From the NCBI RefSeq assembly GCF_039543505.1, contig NZ_BAABJW010000001.1:496001-560000 (forward strand): a stretch of 64,000 nt of DNA, given 5' to 3'. Source of the DNA: Litoribaculum gwangyangense (GTDB lineage: Bacteria; Bacteroidota; Bacteroidia; Flavobacteriales; Flavobacteriaceae). The position numbers and the translations under genes are program-made. This document shows positions 51,618 to 59,412 of the stretch, one piece after another. Below the pieces are notes generated by a model. It ran no database searches and had not been told where the DNA came from. It saw only the letters and a list, made by a program, of their open reading frames with translations. The stretch's first letter is position 1; every line of letters starts with the position of its first letter.

Positions 51618-54118
51618 ATATTTTGACTAATTGGTAAAATAAATGTGACCATCGAGCTGTATTCAGAGTTAGTCATTTGAGGTTCAATATTTAGGGAATC
51701 CCTACCATTATTATGTGCTTTCAGAATTTCATTAACCTCATAACCTCCAAGCCCTCTGTTGCGACTCTGGCCAGCAGAAAAGTTTTTTCTTTTATAATCG
51801 TCCAAATTAAAATCATTTGGAAAAGCCCTACCGGTATTAAAGAATCGGACTTCGACATAAGACTTTTTTTCATCAATGTCATAATTATTAGCAAGCGCTT
51901 CCTCCCTGCTGCTTGTAAAAGGCAATACTTCAATAGTTATCTTATTTCGTTGGTCTTTTTTTGTAAAAGCATGTCGATTTGCGTTATCCATTAAATTCGC
52001 CAGAACAATCTTTAACTTTTGATAATTTGCCTTTATAAGTACATTATTATCCATCAACTGTTTAATATCATCATGAATATCAAGTTCTAGGCTAATATTA
52101 CCATTTAAACTCTTCTTTTCATCCTTAACAAATTCTTTTAAAAACTTCAAAAGGTTCAAATCTGTTAAATCAAAATTTGAAATGCTCACCAGAGCAGTAT
52201 TTTTATCCGTAAGTTCTTGTATATATTTAATATTTTTTGAAATAGACTCAAATGCATCTGCAAGAGTGAATCCTCTTTTTTGACTAATTATATACTCTTT
52301 CCATTTAGGATCAAGATTTGATAACCCTGATTGAATAATTTCTAGTGAAGATCCAATACTTAAAAGCGGCTTACCTAGAACATGACTTAACGACGTGGAG
52401 CTTTCGGTATCTTCTTTTCTAATACCACGTAATAAATTTTGTTTTTCAAGTTCAATTTCTTGAAATTTACTGGACAGATCCTTGACAGCACTTACTTTAG
52501 CTCGTTGTTCTTCTAAATGGGGAATCTTGAACTCAATGTTCCTTAGATCTCGTCTCGATATATGGGATTGAAAATCACCAACTCTAAAGGCTTTTAACTG
52601 ATCTTTTACATAATCTGCATGAAATTCGTTTATCAGAAAAATGGGATCTACAAAAGAAGTGTCTATTCTCAAAGCTAAAACAGCATTAGATATACAGATG
52701 GAATGACCGTTATATTTGAAGTACGTCGGTTTAAGATCATTACCTATTACTGAAATTAGTATACATGATTCTTCAATTACTTTAAAAGTTCCTCTTTCAA
52801 CTCCTTTTGGTTTTAGTTCCTCTAGGTTCAGTTCACAATTAAAAATGTCGTCTTTCAGTTCTCTCACTTGAATTTGAAACATTTTACTTCCTACCGGAGC
52901 TATAGGTCCAGTAATAATGGAAGTGAAACCAGAAAGTTTAACGCCATTAATTTTTTTAAGAAAATACCTCTCTACCGATAAATCGAATTCATTTTTAGCA
53001 ATTTGGTTTTGATCAACATATCTCAATGAATCATCCTCTACATCCTCTTCAAGAATATTCTCTATTTTTTCGATATCTAGTCTTTTAAATCCTCTTCCTT
53101 CAATATGGTACAACTGTGAGGCCTCAACTAGCCTTACGTAGCCTGGTCTTTTTTGCACTGGGCTAAAAACCACAATACAAACAGCAACTGCGGTATTGTA
53201 AAAAAGACCTGATGGCAAAGAAATTATAGTGTCTATGAGATTATTCTTGATCAAATGTTTTTTGAATTCATAATATTTTCCTGATCGTGTAAAAAGGAAA
53301 GACAAAGGTAAGACCGTAATTAATTTCCCTCCAGGTTTTAATGAGTTTAAGCCTCTATCAACAAGGTAGTTTCCAATGTTGCTAATTCTATCTCCTGTGA
53401 AGAATGAATAATAATCTTTGGAAATGAGAGATCTAAAAGGAGGTGTTGCAACTACCAAATCATACTTTCTGTAAGAATCCCAATTATCAATCGAATCATC
53501 ATTCAAATAGGTATAGGTCTCATTTAGGTTATGAGCTTTTAACCTTAATTGCCCAACAGCCCAAGTAAACTGATTGATTTCCTGCCCATAATACTTTTGA
53601 TGATCATTTAAGTGAATTCCATAAGAGGCAAAACCAGCAAATGGATTGTAAATAGAAGCATCTTCTGGCAAATCAGCTAGGGTCAATGCTAATCTTGTGA
53701 TTTCGAGTGGTTGAAATGATTCCCCTGATTTTTTACCTTGAAAAGCTGCTATTTTTTTTAATAAATATTCAAATATATCTTTGAAATTTTCTTCAAGTTG
53801 AAATCTATTTACCTCCCTGAAAGCACTTAATAAATCATAAAGATTTTGCTTGCCCATGTTTACAATAAATCGCTTGAAAAATGGAAAAATCTTTTGATAA
53901 AATAAATCATTTTTAGCTGACCATAAGAACTTAAGGTCAACATCTACCGTATCTTCTACCTCATCAAATAGGCCATCTTTAAACCCAGATAACAGAAATA
54001 ATATTATATGCGGATCATTGTCATGATAAGAATTTCTTAATCTACCGGCACAATTCCAGACATGATTTGCTATTTTGTAAACAAATGTCCTTTTACTATC
54101 ATTCATAGTTTCTTGCAA
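51614..54118 (-). CDS. fusion of type I methyltransferase, specificity-like domain and histidine kinase
   Basis: The 834-aa protein has three parts. Residues about 1-390 resemble HsdM: motif I NPFAGFASYG (158-167) and motif IV TPPF (225-228). Both are degenerate against DPxxGTGxF and NPPF, so methylation may be lost. Residues about 400-565 resemble a half HsdS with a TRD and IPHLEEQRAK linker. Residues about 570-834 form a kinase: His579 in SLSHVLGKPL as phospho-acceptor, N box NLMDNANRH (708-716), a weak G1 NTGR (761-764) and G2 GLGG (789-792). A methyltransferase-like sensor feeding a two-component output is therefore plausible. It lies between the WYL gene and its response regulator. Confidence 0.8.
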   Translation of the reverse strand: MQETMNDSKRTFVYKIANHVWNCAGRLRNSYHDNDPHIILFLLSGFKDGLFDEVEDTVDVDLKFLWSAKNDLFYQKIFPFFKRFIVNMGKQNLYDLLSAFREVNRFQLEENFKDIFEYLLKKIAAFQGKKSGESFQPLEITRLALTLADLPEDASIYNPFAGFASYGIHLNDHQKYYGQEINQFTWAVGQLRLKAHNLNETYTYLNDDSIDNWDSYRKYDLVVATPPFRSLISKDYYSFFTGDRISNIGNYLVDRGLNSLKPGGKLITVLPLSFLFTRSGKYYEFKKHLIKNNLIDTIISLPSGLFYNTAVAVCIVVFSPVQKRPGYVRLVEASQLYHIEGRGFKRLDIEKIENILEEDVEDDSLRYVDQNQIAKNEFDLSVERYFLKKINGVKLSGFTSIITGPIAPVGSKMFQIQVRELKDDIFNCELNLEELKPKGVERGTFKVIEESCILISVIGNDLKPTYFKYNGHSICISNAVLALRIDTSFVDPIFLINEFHADYVKDQLKAFRVGDFQSHISRRDLRNIEFKIPHLEEQRAKVSAVKDLSSKFQEIELEKQNLLRGIRKEDTESSTSLSHVLGKPLLSIGSSLEIIQSGLSNLDPKWKEYIISQKRGFTLADAFESISKNIKYIQELTDKNTALVSISNFDLTDLNLLKFLKEFVKDEKKSLNGNISLELDIHDDIKQLMDNNVLIKANYQKLKIVLANLMDNANRHAFTKKDQRNKITIEVLPFTSSREEALANNYDIDEKKSYVEVRFFNTGRAFPNDFNLDDYKRKNFSAGQSRNRGLGGYEVNEILKAHNNGRDSLNIEPQMTNSEYSSMVTFILPISQNI

Positions 54119-54134
54119 CTAATTTTTTGATTTC

Positions 54135-54176
54135 ACGAAATAAAAGCAAAAATACGCACAGTATTTGCATAATTAT
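54135..54176 (-). promoter_or_regulatory. block 2 shared promoter, site A (methyltransferase-kinase fusion)
   Basis: On the minus strand AATAATTATGC (54176-54166) and AAATACTGTGC (54165-54155) are 11-bp half-sites, then 12 bp, then TTATTTCG (54142-54135), a weaker match to TAnnTTTG. An alternative -7 box, TATTTTTG at 54153-54146, matches the consensus better. The distal half-site overlaps the WYL stop codon. Confidence 0.6.
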
Positions 54177-55180
54177 TCATCATAAAATTTAAACATTTTT
54201 TCGGAATGCTCTTTTAAACTTAATCTAAGACTCTCCGGTTCTAAAACTTCTACATCAGCCCCATATGACAAAATTTGCTGGACCAATTCATGATTCGGAA
54301 TGCACTCAAAATAAACTTGGTCTTGCTTGTCTTCATCTAGGAATGTATCCGCATCTGGATGAAATGGCTTTGTTGTAAAATGATGCATCCTCGTTTTGCT
54401 GTGAAATTTTAACACAACTCGCTCTTTTGGTCTCTTTTCCTTTCGAATACCAACTATTTCCCTAAAGTAATTGTCCCAATTTGTCTTAGATTCGATATAT
54501 GCTACTTCATCTTGTATGACCTCATAATCGATTAGTCGCTCTTCATCTAAAGGAATACTCCATTCAGTATGATTATTTGTGGCATTTAGGCCAAATACAA
54601 ACCATCGTCTATTATACTGTTTTAGTAAGTAAGGATGGAATTCGAAGAACCAGGACCCATCAGTATTAAAACCCCTGTATTCGACTTTAAGAACTTGCTT
54701 TTTCCTAATGGCATCAGCCAAAGGTTTCAAATATTTTATCCCTTTATATTCTTCATTATGATCTAAATACATAATTTTATTTAAACCTTTTTCATCTTCT
54801 TCTTCTAACTGAAGTCTTACAAGAGCTTGTGATATGCTATTGTATTTTGGATGTTCTTCGAATCGTTGCAGTAATCGAATGGCAGCATCTACTAAGTATC
54901 GCTCATATTCTAATAATGGTCGTTCAGCAATTGAAAAATTAGGATCAGAATACTTGTATGTTCTTATATTAGGTGGTAGTGGCGCATTAAATCCGTCTTC
55001 CTTTTGTCTAAACACTTTTAAGTCATTGTCCAACTGCCGCATTGCAATTTGTTCCCCATCATATGCCACTTCAAGCTTTTGATTCAAATGATCCTTTAGT
55101 TCCTCCTTTGAAAGGGCTAATTTTCGGAAACAAAAATCTAATATATTATATCGGTAATGTGCGTGTTTACTGAATGCCAT
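54173..55180 (-). CDS. WYL-domain transcriptional regulator (block 2)
   Basis: The 335-aa protein has an N-terminal helical HTH region (about 1-75, with SKEELKDHLNQKL and IAMRQLDNDLKVF) and a WYL domain (about 140-215, with LKVEYRGFNTDGSWFFEFHPYLLKQYNRRWFVFG). A WCX-like C-terminal region follows. This is the arrangement of DeoR-like WYL regulators that control defence systems such as BREX and CBASS (BrxR/CapW type). It is the first gene of block 2 and lies 54 bp before the fusion gene. It is the likely binder of sites A, B and C, although its own promoter has no clear copy. Confidence 0.87.
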   Translation of the reverse strand: MAFSKHAHYRYNILDFCFRKLALSKEELKDHLNQKLEVAYDGEQIAMRQLDNDLKVFRQKEDGFNAPLPPNIRTYKYSDPNFSIAERPLLEYERYLVDAAIRLLQRFEEHPKYNSISQALVRLQLEEEDEKGLNKIMYLDHNEEYKGIKYLKPLADAIRKKQVLKVEYRGFNTDGSWFFEFHPYLLKQYNRRWFVFGLNATNNHTEWSIPLDEERLIDYEVIQDEVAYIESKTNWDNYFREIVGIRKEKRPKERVVLKFHSKTRMHHFTTKPFHPDADTFLDEDKQDQVYFECIPNHELVQQILSYGADVEVLEPESLRLSLKEHSEKMFKFYDE

Positions 55181-55490
55181 TGTATTATAATTAAAGTTAT
55201 AGAGCTATTCGCTTGTATAGGTTTTGATCATTGTAAAATTATCCTAAAAGACTCATCGAAATTACTAAATGGAATGAAGTTAGATTTATTTAATTTCACA
55301 TATCATCGTCATAATATAAATGCTTTATAAGAAATAAATATACTATTTAAAATTCTTTAAACCTCAAATTCTAATAGCACGCTTTTTAAATATTTTTTTA
55401 ACAAGATTAATGTTGTAAAAATGTATTCAACTTAGAGGGATATGATATTGAACTAAAATAATCATAAATAATTTTCCATGAACTATTCAA

Positions 55491-55509
55491 TCGTACATAA
55501 ATCGTACAA
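55491..55509. promoter_or_regulatory. right arm-type recombinase sites (candidate)
   Basis: TCGTACATAAATCGTACAA holds two CGTACA units with an 11-bp period (55492-55497 and 55503-55508), matching the pair beside the integrase. They lie 57 bp inside the right att copy. Confidence 0.55.
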
Positions 55510-55521
55510 ATCATAAAAACA

Positions 55522-55562
55522 AAAATCCGTAAGTCATTTATAATAAAATGATTACGGATTTT
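55522..55562 (-). terminator. element-borne terminator after the tRNA
   Basis: AAAATCCGTAA (55522-55532) pairs with TTACGGATTTT (55552-55562), with further pairing inside the loop and a T run on the minus strand. It lies inside the element, just beyond the tRNA 3' end, and replaces the original tRNA terminator now found at 23473. Confidence 0.8.
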
Positions 55563-55565
55563 ATT

Positions 55566-55579
55566 AGTGGTCCCACCTG
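55566..55579. repeat. right attachment site (3' end of tRNA)
   Basis: This copy of AGTGGTCCCACCTG overlaps the tRNA 3' end (11 nt of the acceptor and T-stem side plus 3 nt downstream). It matches the left copy at 23513-23526 exactly, while flanking bases differ. Confidence 0.85.
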
Positions 55580-55641
55580 GGCTCGAACCAGGGACTTTCT
55601 GATTATGAGTCAGATACTCTAACCAACTGAGTTATAGGACC
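55569..55641 (-). tRNA. tRNA with CAT anticodon (Met, or Ile2 if lysidine-modified)
   Basis: The 73-nt gene folds into a standard cloverleaf: acceptor GGTCCTA with TGGGACC (one G-T pair), anticodon loop CTCATAA with CAT, and T-arm loop TTCGAGC. CCA is not encoded. A CAT anticodon fits elongator Met or the AUA-reading Ile2 tRNA, which identity elements would have to decide. The gene is intact despite integration because the element restores the 3' end. Confidence 0.92.
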
Positions 55642-55690
55642 GAAATTGGAGTGCAATATTACTACTTATTTTAATTGTTAGCAAGAAATT

Positions 55691-56095
55691 TTATTTCTTT
55701 ATCTCTTGACATAACTCAATCAAAACACCATTCGAGGTTTTGGGATGTAAAAACGCTACCAGTTTATTATCCGCACCAAGTTTTGGCGTTTCATTCAAAA
55801 CAATAAAACCTTCTTTTTTTAAGCGACCTATTTCTGATTCAATATCATCCACATCAAAAGCTATGTGATGAATGCCTTCGCCTTTCTTTTCAATAAACTT
55901 GGCAATAGGGCTATCGTTTTTTGTAGCTTCCAATAATTCAATTTTATTATTACCTACTTTAAAAAATGATGTTTTAACCCCTTCGCTTTCAACTTCTTCT
56001 ATCTTGTAGTGGGCCTTGCCAAAAAGTTTAGAAAACAATTCGTTGGAATCATTTAGGTTTTTTACGGCTATTCCAATATGTTCAATTTTGTTCAT
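55691..56095 (-). CDS. mce: methylmalonyl-CoA epimerase
   Basis: The 134-aa enzyme of the glyoxalase/VOC fold interconverts (R)- and (S)-methylmalonyl-CoA in propionate metabolism. It starts MNKIEHIGIAVKNL and has metal-binding His in IEHIG and EGIHHIAFDV, with a Glu in VLIELCQ. The length is normal. It lies next to the tRNA and is transcribed toward it. Confidence 0.93.
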   Translation of the reverse strand: MNKIEHIGIAVKNLNDSNELFSKLFGKAHYKIEEVESEGVKTSFFKVGNNKIELLEATKNDSPIAKFIEKKGEGIHHIAFDVDDIESEIGRLKKEGFIVLNETPKLGADNKLVAFLHPKTSNGVLIELCQEIKK

Positions 56096-56237
56096 AGGAA
56101 TTTCATTTTATGTTTCCGAGACATCGAAAATCTATATTACAGTTAAGATACAAATTATGTGATTCAAAAGTAATATAATCTTTAAATATCCCTTATTTTT
56201 GTAACCTAAACTCTAAGGGGGTTTTAAAATTTATATT

Positions 56238-56633
56238 TTGGAAGAAACTCAAAGACAAAAAAAAATAGGGTCTGTTTTACAGCATGATTTAGCTGAGGTT
56301 TTACAAAACGCTGCCACCCATGGTGGTATGCGTGGGGTTTTAATTTCGGTAACAAAAGTAAAAGTAACTGTAGACTTATCGGTTGCCAAAGTGTATTTGA
56401 GTATTTTTCCAAATGACAAAGGCAAAGAACTTCTTCAAGGTATAAAATCAAACACGCCTTTAATAAGACACGAATTAGCACAACGTACCAAAAACCAATT
56501 AAGACGCATGCCAAATTTGGAGTTTTTTATTGATGATTCCCTAGAATATATTGACAAGATCAATAAATCTCTAAAAGGTGAGGAAAACCCTATTAAGGAC
56601 CCAACCATTCTAGACAAACGAAAAAAATCTTAA
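56238..56633 (+). CDS. rbfA: ribosome-binding factor A
   Basis: RbfA is a KH-fold factor for 30S maturation. The 131-aa protein appears to start with TTG (56238, LEETQRQKK), since no ATG lies nearby upstream and homologues begin METQRQKK. The KH core segments VTVDLSVAKVYLSIF and RHELAQRTKNQLRRMPNLEFFIDDSLEY are the family signature. The next gene, an FtsX-like permease, follows in the same direction, as in related genomes. Confidence 0.93.
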   Translation: MEETQRQKKIGSVLQHDLAEVLQNAATHGGMRGVLISVTKVKVTVDLSVAKVYLSIFPNDKGKELLQGIKSNTPLIRHELAQRTKNQLRRMPNLEFFIDDSLEYIDKINKSLKGEENPIKDPTILDKRKKS

Positions 56634-56786
56634 CCTTATTTTTCAATTATTTTTACCCGTTTTATTTGTTTAAACTTTTCAAGAATCTATGGTTCCATAT
56701 TTTAAGCAAATCAGCGGGAAATAGCCATCATATCCCAAATGCCCATTATGGGTTTTCAAATGAAAAAATTCATGTACTTTTAAAGC

Positions 56787-57992
56787 ATGAATGTGTCCCT
56801 TTACATAGCAAAACGGTATTTACGATCAAAAAGCAGTAATAACGCTATTAATTTTATCACCAACATAGCGCTTATTGGGGTTGCTTTAGGTGCTGCTTCA
56901 TTGTTTATTGTGCTTTCTGGTTTTGCTGGTTTAAAGGATTTTACCTTGCAATTTTCAAGTGTGGTAGACCCCGACTTAAAAGCTGAAACTTCCAAAGGAA
57001 AATCCTTTTTTTTAACGGAAGATGACATTTTCAAACTTGATGCTTTAGATGATATAGCATACTACTCAAAGATTGTTGAGGAACGTGTAATTATTTCTTC
57101 TGAGGATAAAAACACATTGGCAACTATTAAAGGTGTTGATGAGCATTATGAAGACGTTGTAAATACAGATACCATTTTAGAATATGGTCATTGGATTGAG
57201 CAAAAGTCCAATCAAATTGTGGTGGGTTGGGGCATATCAAATAGCTTATCTCTTGGTATTTTAGATTTTACCAAGCCCATAAAAATATATGTGCCTAAAC
57301 CTGGAAAAGGACAAATTACCTCAACCAAAAACGCCTTTAATTCGGTAAACGCCATTAGTGTTGGAGTGTTTTATATAAACGAAACCCTAAACGATGAATA
57401 TGTTTATGCTCCCATTGATCTAGCGAAAAACTTATTAAACTATAAACCTAACCAAGTGTCTTCATTGGAATTTAAACTTAAAGAAGGCGTTGATGAAGAA
57501 TCTGCCAAGGCTAATATTAAAGCTATTTTAGGAGACAAAATTATTTTAAAAAACAGAGCACAACTTAATGATGCATTGTACAAAATGCTAAACACCGAAA
57601 ATCTTGCGGTTTATTTAATATTCACTTTGGTTTTAATTATTGCATTTTTCAATGTTATTGGGTCTTTAATCATGATGATATTGGATAAAAAGAAAAGCTT
57701 AAATACGCTTTTTAACATTGGTTCAACCGTTAAAGATATTCGTAAAATTTTCTTTTTACAAGGTAGTTTAATGAGTGTTGTAGGTGGAATTGTAGGTTTA
57801 ATATTGGCCTTTATCATCATATTTCTTCAGAAATCTTTTGATTTGGTAATGATAACCCCTACCCTCGCATACCCCGTTACCATAAAAATTGAAAACTTTT
57901 TTATCGTGTTTTTTACTATTTCTGTTTTAGGTATTATAGCTTCTAAAATTGCTTCTATTAGAATTACAAAATCTATGGTGCAAACCCAATAA
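56787..57992 (+). CDS. FtsX/LolC-family ABC transporter permease
   Basis: The 401-aa protein starts MNVSLYIAKRYLRSKSSNNAI, typical of LolC/LolE-type permeases. It has one N-terminal helix (about 20-48), a periplasmic MacB-like domain (about 50-260) and three C-terminal helices (LIFTLVLIIAFFNVIGSLIMM; FLQGSLMSVVGGIVGLILAFI; the last after 365). Lipoprotein release from the inner membrane is the usual role of the group. The ATPase partner is not adjacent. Confidence 0.85.
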   Translation: MNVSLYIAKRYLRSKSSNNAINFITNIALIGVALGAASLFIVLSGFAGLKDFTLQFSSVVDPDLKAETSKGKSFFLTEDDIFKLDALDDIAYYSKIVEERVIISSEDKNTLATIKGVDEHYEDVVNTDTILEYGHWIEQKSNQIVVGWGISNSLSLGILDFTKPIKIYVPKPGKGQITSTKNAFNSVNAISVGVFYINETLNDEYVYAPIDLAKNLLNYKPNQVSSLEFKLKEGVDEESAKANIKAILGDKIILKNRAQLNDALYKMLNTENLAVYLIFTLVLIIAFFNVIGSLIMMILDKKKSLNTLFNIGSTVKDIRKIFFLQGSLMSVVGGIVGLILAFIIIFLQKSFDLVMITPTLAYPVTIKIENFFIVFFTISVLGIIASKIASIRITKSMVQTQ

Positions 57993-58002
57993 ATTTGTGG
58001 AA

Positions 58003-58998
58003 CTACTCGGTGAATTGATAATCGCTAAATTTTTCTAAAACTTCGTCGAAAGCTGAAAATACGTCTTCAGGTTTATCGCTGGTTACCATTTTGGTTCGGT
58101 ATTCTTTAAAATGAGGGATCCCCTTAAAATAATTCGTGTAATGCCTACGGGTTTCAAAAACCCCTAAAACCTCCCCTTTCCAGTCAATAGACATTTGCAG
58201 ATGTCTACGAGCAGCTTCAACACGCTCTTCAATAGAAATAGGCTCTAAATATTCTCCCGTTTTGAAAAAATGTTTTACTTTTTTAAAAAACCAAGGATTT
58301 CCAATGCTGGCACGACCAATCATGGCGCCATCCAATCCGTAACTATCTCGCATTTCCATGGCTTTTTCTGGAGTATCTACATCGCCATTTCCAAACACAG
58401 GAATATGCATTCTTGGGTTGTTTTTTACTTGGGCAATAGGTTTCCAATCGGCACTTCCCTTGTACATTTGTGCACGAGTACGTCCATGAATAGCTATGGC
58501 TTTACAGCCTACATCCTGGAGTCTTTCGGCTACTTCAACAATTCTTATCGAATCATGGTCCCATCCCAAACGGGTTTTTACAGTAATAGGAATGCTAGTA
58601 CGTTTAACCATTTCAGCGGTTAATTGTTCCATCAAACAAACATCCTTTAATATGCCAGCACCTGCTCCCTTGCTTACTACTTTTTTTACTGGACACCCAA
58701 AGTTGATATCGATAATATCTGGATTGGAAGCAGACACAATATCGATGGTTTGAAGCATACTATCTAGATTAGCTCCAAAAATTTGGATGCCAACCGGACG
58801 TTCTTTTTCATATATATCCAACTTCATAACACTTTTAGCGGCGTTACGAATAAGCCCTTCGCTCGAAACAAACTCGGTATAAACCACATCGGCTCCTTGT
58901 TCTTTGCAAAGGGCGCGAAAAGGTGGGTCACTTACATCTTCCATAGGCGCTAATAACAATGGAAAATCAGAAAGTTCTATGTTGTCTATTTTTACCAA
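58003..58998 (-). CDS. dusB: tRNA-dihydrouridine synthase
   Basis: The 331-aa flavoenzyme reduces uridines in tRNA to dihydrouridine. It begins with LLAPMEDVSDPPFRALC (FMN barrel), then DINFGCPVKKVVSKGAGAGIL with the catalytic cysteine, ITVKTRLGWDHD, AIHGRTRAQMYKGSADW and GNGDVDTPEKA. The group is DusB-like, the usual bacterial form. It converges on the permease gene with 10 bp between them. Confidence 0.93.
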   Translation of the reverse strand: MVKIDNIELSDFPLLLAPMEDVSDPPFRALCKEQGADVVYTEFVSSEGLIRNAAKSVMKLDIYEKERPVGIQIFGANLDSMLQTIDIVSASNPDIIDINFGCPVKKVVSKGAGAGILKDVCLMEQLTAEMVKRTSIPITVKTRLGWDHDSIRIVEVAERLQDVGCKAIAIHGRTRAQMYKGSADWKPIAQVKNNPRMHIPVFGNGDVDTPEKAMEMRDSYGLDGAMIGRASIGNPWFFKKVKHFFKTGEYLEPISIEERVEAARRHLQMSIDWKGEVLGVFETRRHYTNYFKGIPHFKEYRTKMVTSDKPEDVFSAFDEVLEKFSDYQFTE

Positions 58999-59019
58999 TT
59001 AATTTGTTTTTGCGCAAAA

Positions 59020-59412
59020 TTAAGGTTTTTTCTTGTACCGACTCATTATCCAAACCCCATAAAAGCCTAAGAACAATTCTCCAACTGTTCCTAAAATGAA
59101 TAATAGGGTCGGAATGCCATCTGTAAAAAGGCTAAAAAATCTTCCAAAACCTAAGCCCAGCATGAAGATGATATTGGATAGTAGCGCTGGTTTGAAATAA
59201 TTAGTTTTAAAAATTCCAAAAACCCACAACAAAGAAAAACTCAGATACATTCCCATGGTAGCCTTAAAAATGTTGTGTTCATCAACAGATTTTAAGTTAA
59301 TATCAAATAGTAACTCAGGATAAAAACCATAAATAAAGGCTATGGGAACAACCACCATAATAGAAACCACTAAGGGTGATTTACTGATTAATTGCTGATT
59401 GGGAATTGGCAT
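59020..59412 (-). CDS. DUF4345 membrane protein
   Basis: The 130-aa protein has four hydrophobic segments, including SPLVVSIMVVVPIAFIYGF, MGMYLSFSLLWVFGIF and LLFILGTVGELFLGFYGVWI. The spacing and the KATMGMYLSFSLLW motif fit DUF4345, a small membrane family of unknown function. It starts immediately after the M28 peptidase gene (adjacent bases), so they share a transcript. Confidence 0.83.
   Translation of the reverse strand: MPIPNQQLISKSPLVVSIMVVVPIAFIYGFYPELLFDINLKSVDEHNIFKATMGMYLSFSLLWVFGIFKTNYFKPALLSNIIFMLGLGFGRFFSLFTDGIPTLLFILGTVGELFLGFYGVWIMSRYKKKP

Larger units (their letters stand above)
55181..55568. other. non-coding right end of the island
   Basis: About 390 bp upstream of the WYL gene hold no gene. 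They contain the WYL promoter region, the right CGTACA arm-type pair, a hairpin terminator and the right att repeat, listed separately. The rest is AT-rich with no other pattern that I can see. Confidence 0.5.
23513..55579. mobile_element. tRNA-integrated genomic island with defence cargo, about 32 kb
   Basis: Direct 14-bp repeats bound the region: the right copy is the 3' end of an intact tRNA and the left copy lies next to a tyrosine recombinase gene. The interior holds an excisionase-like HTH, RepA-like and Sak4-like ATPases, DUF3871, DUF5131, two WYL regulators, a type I R-M system and many unknown genes. The flanking ribE side and mce side are core genes. No relaxase, type IV secretion, portal or capsid gene is seen, so transfer probably depends on a helper. 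Genomes lacking the island should show the tRNA followed directly by the 23473 hairpin. Confidence 0.88.

Noticed and set aside
23227..55690. CRISPR array or retron in the island
   Set aside because: No regularly spaced 20-40 bp repeats, cas genes or reverse transcriptase were seen. The repeats present are short operator or att-type sites.
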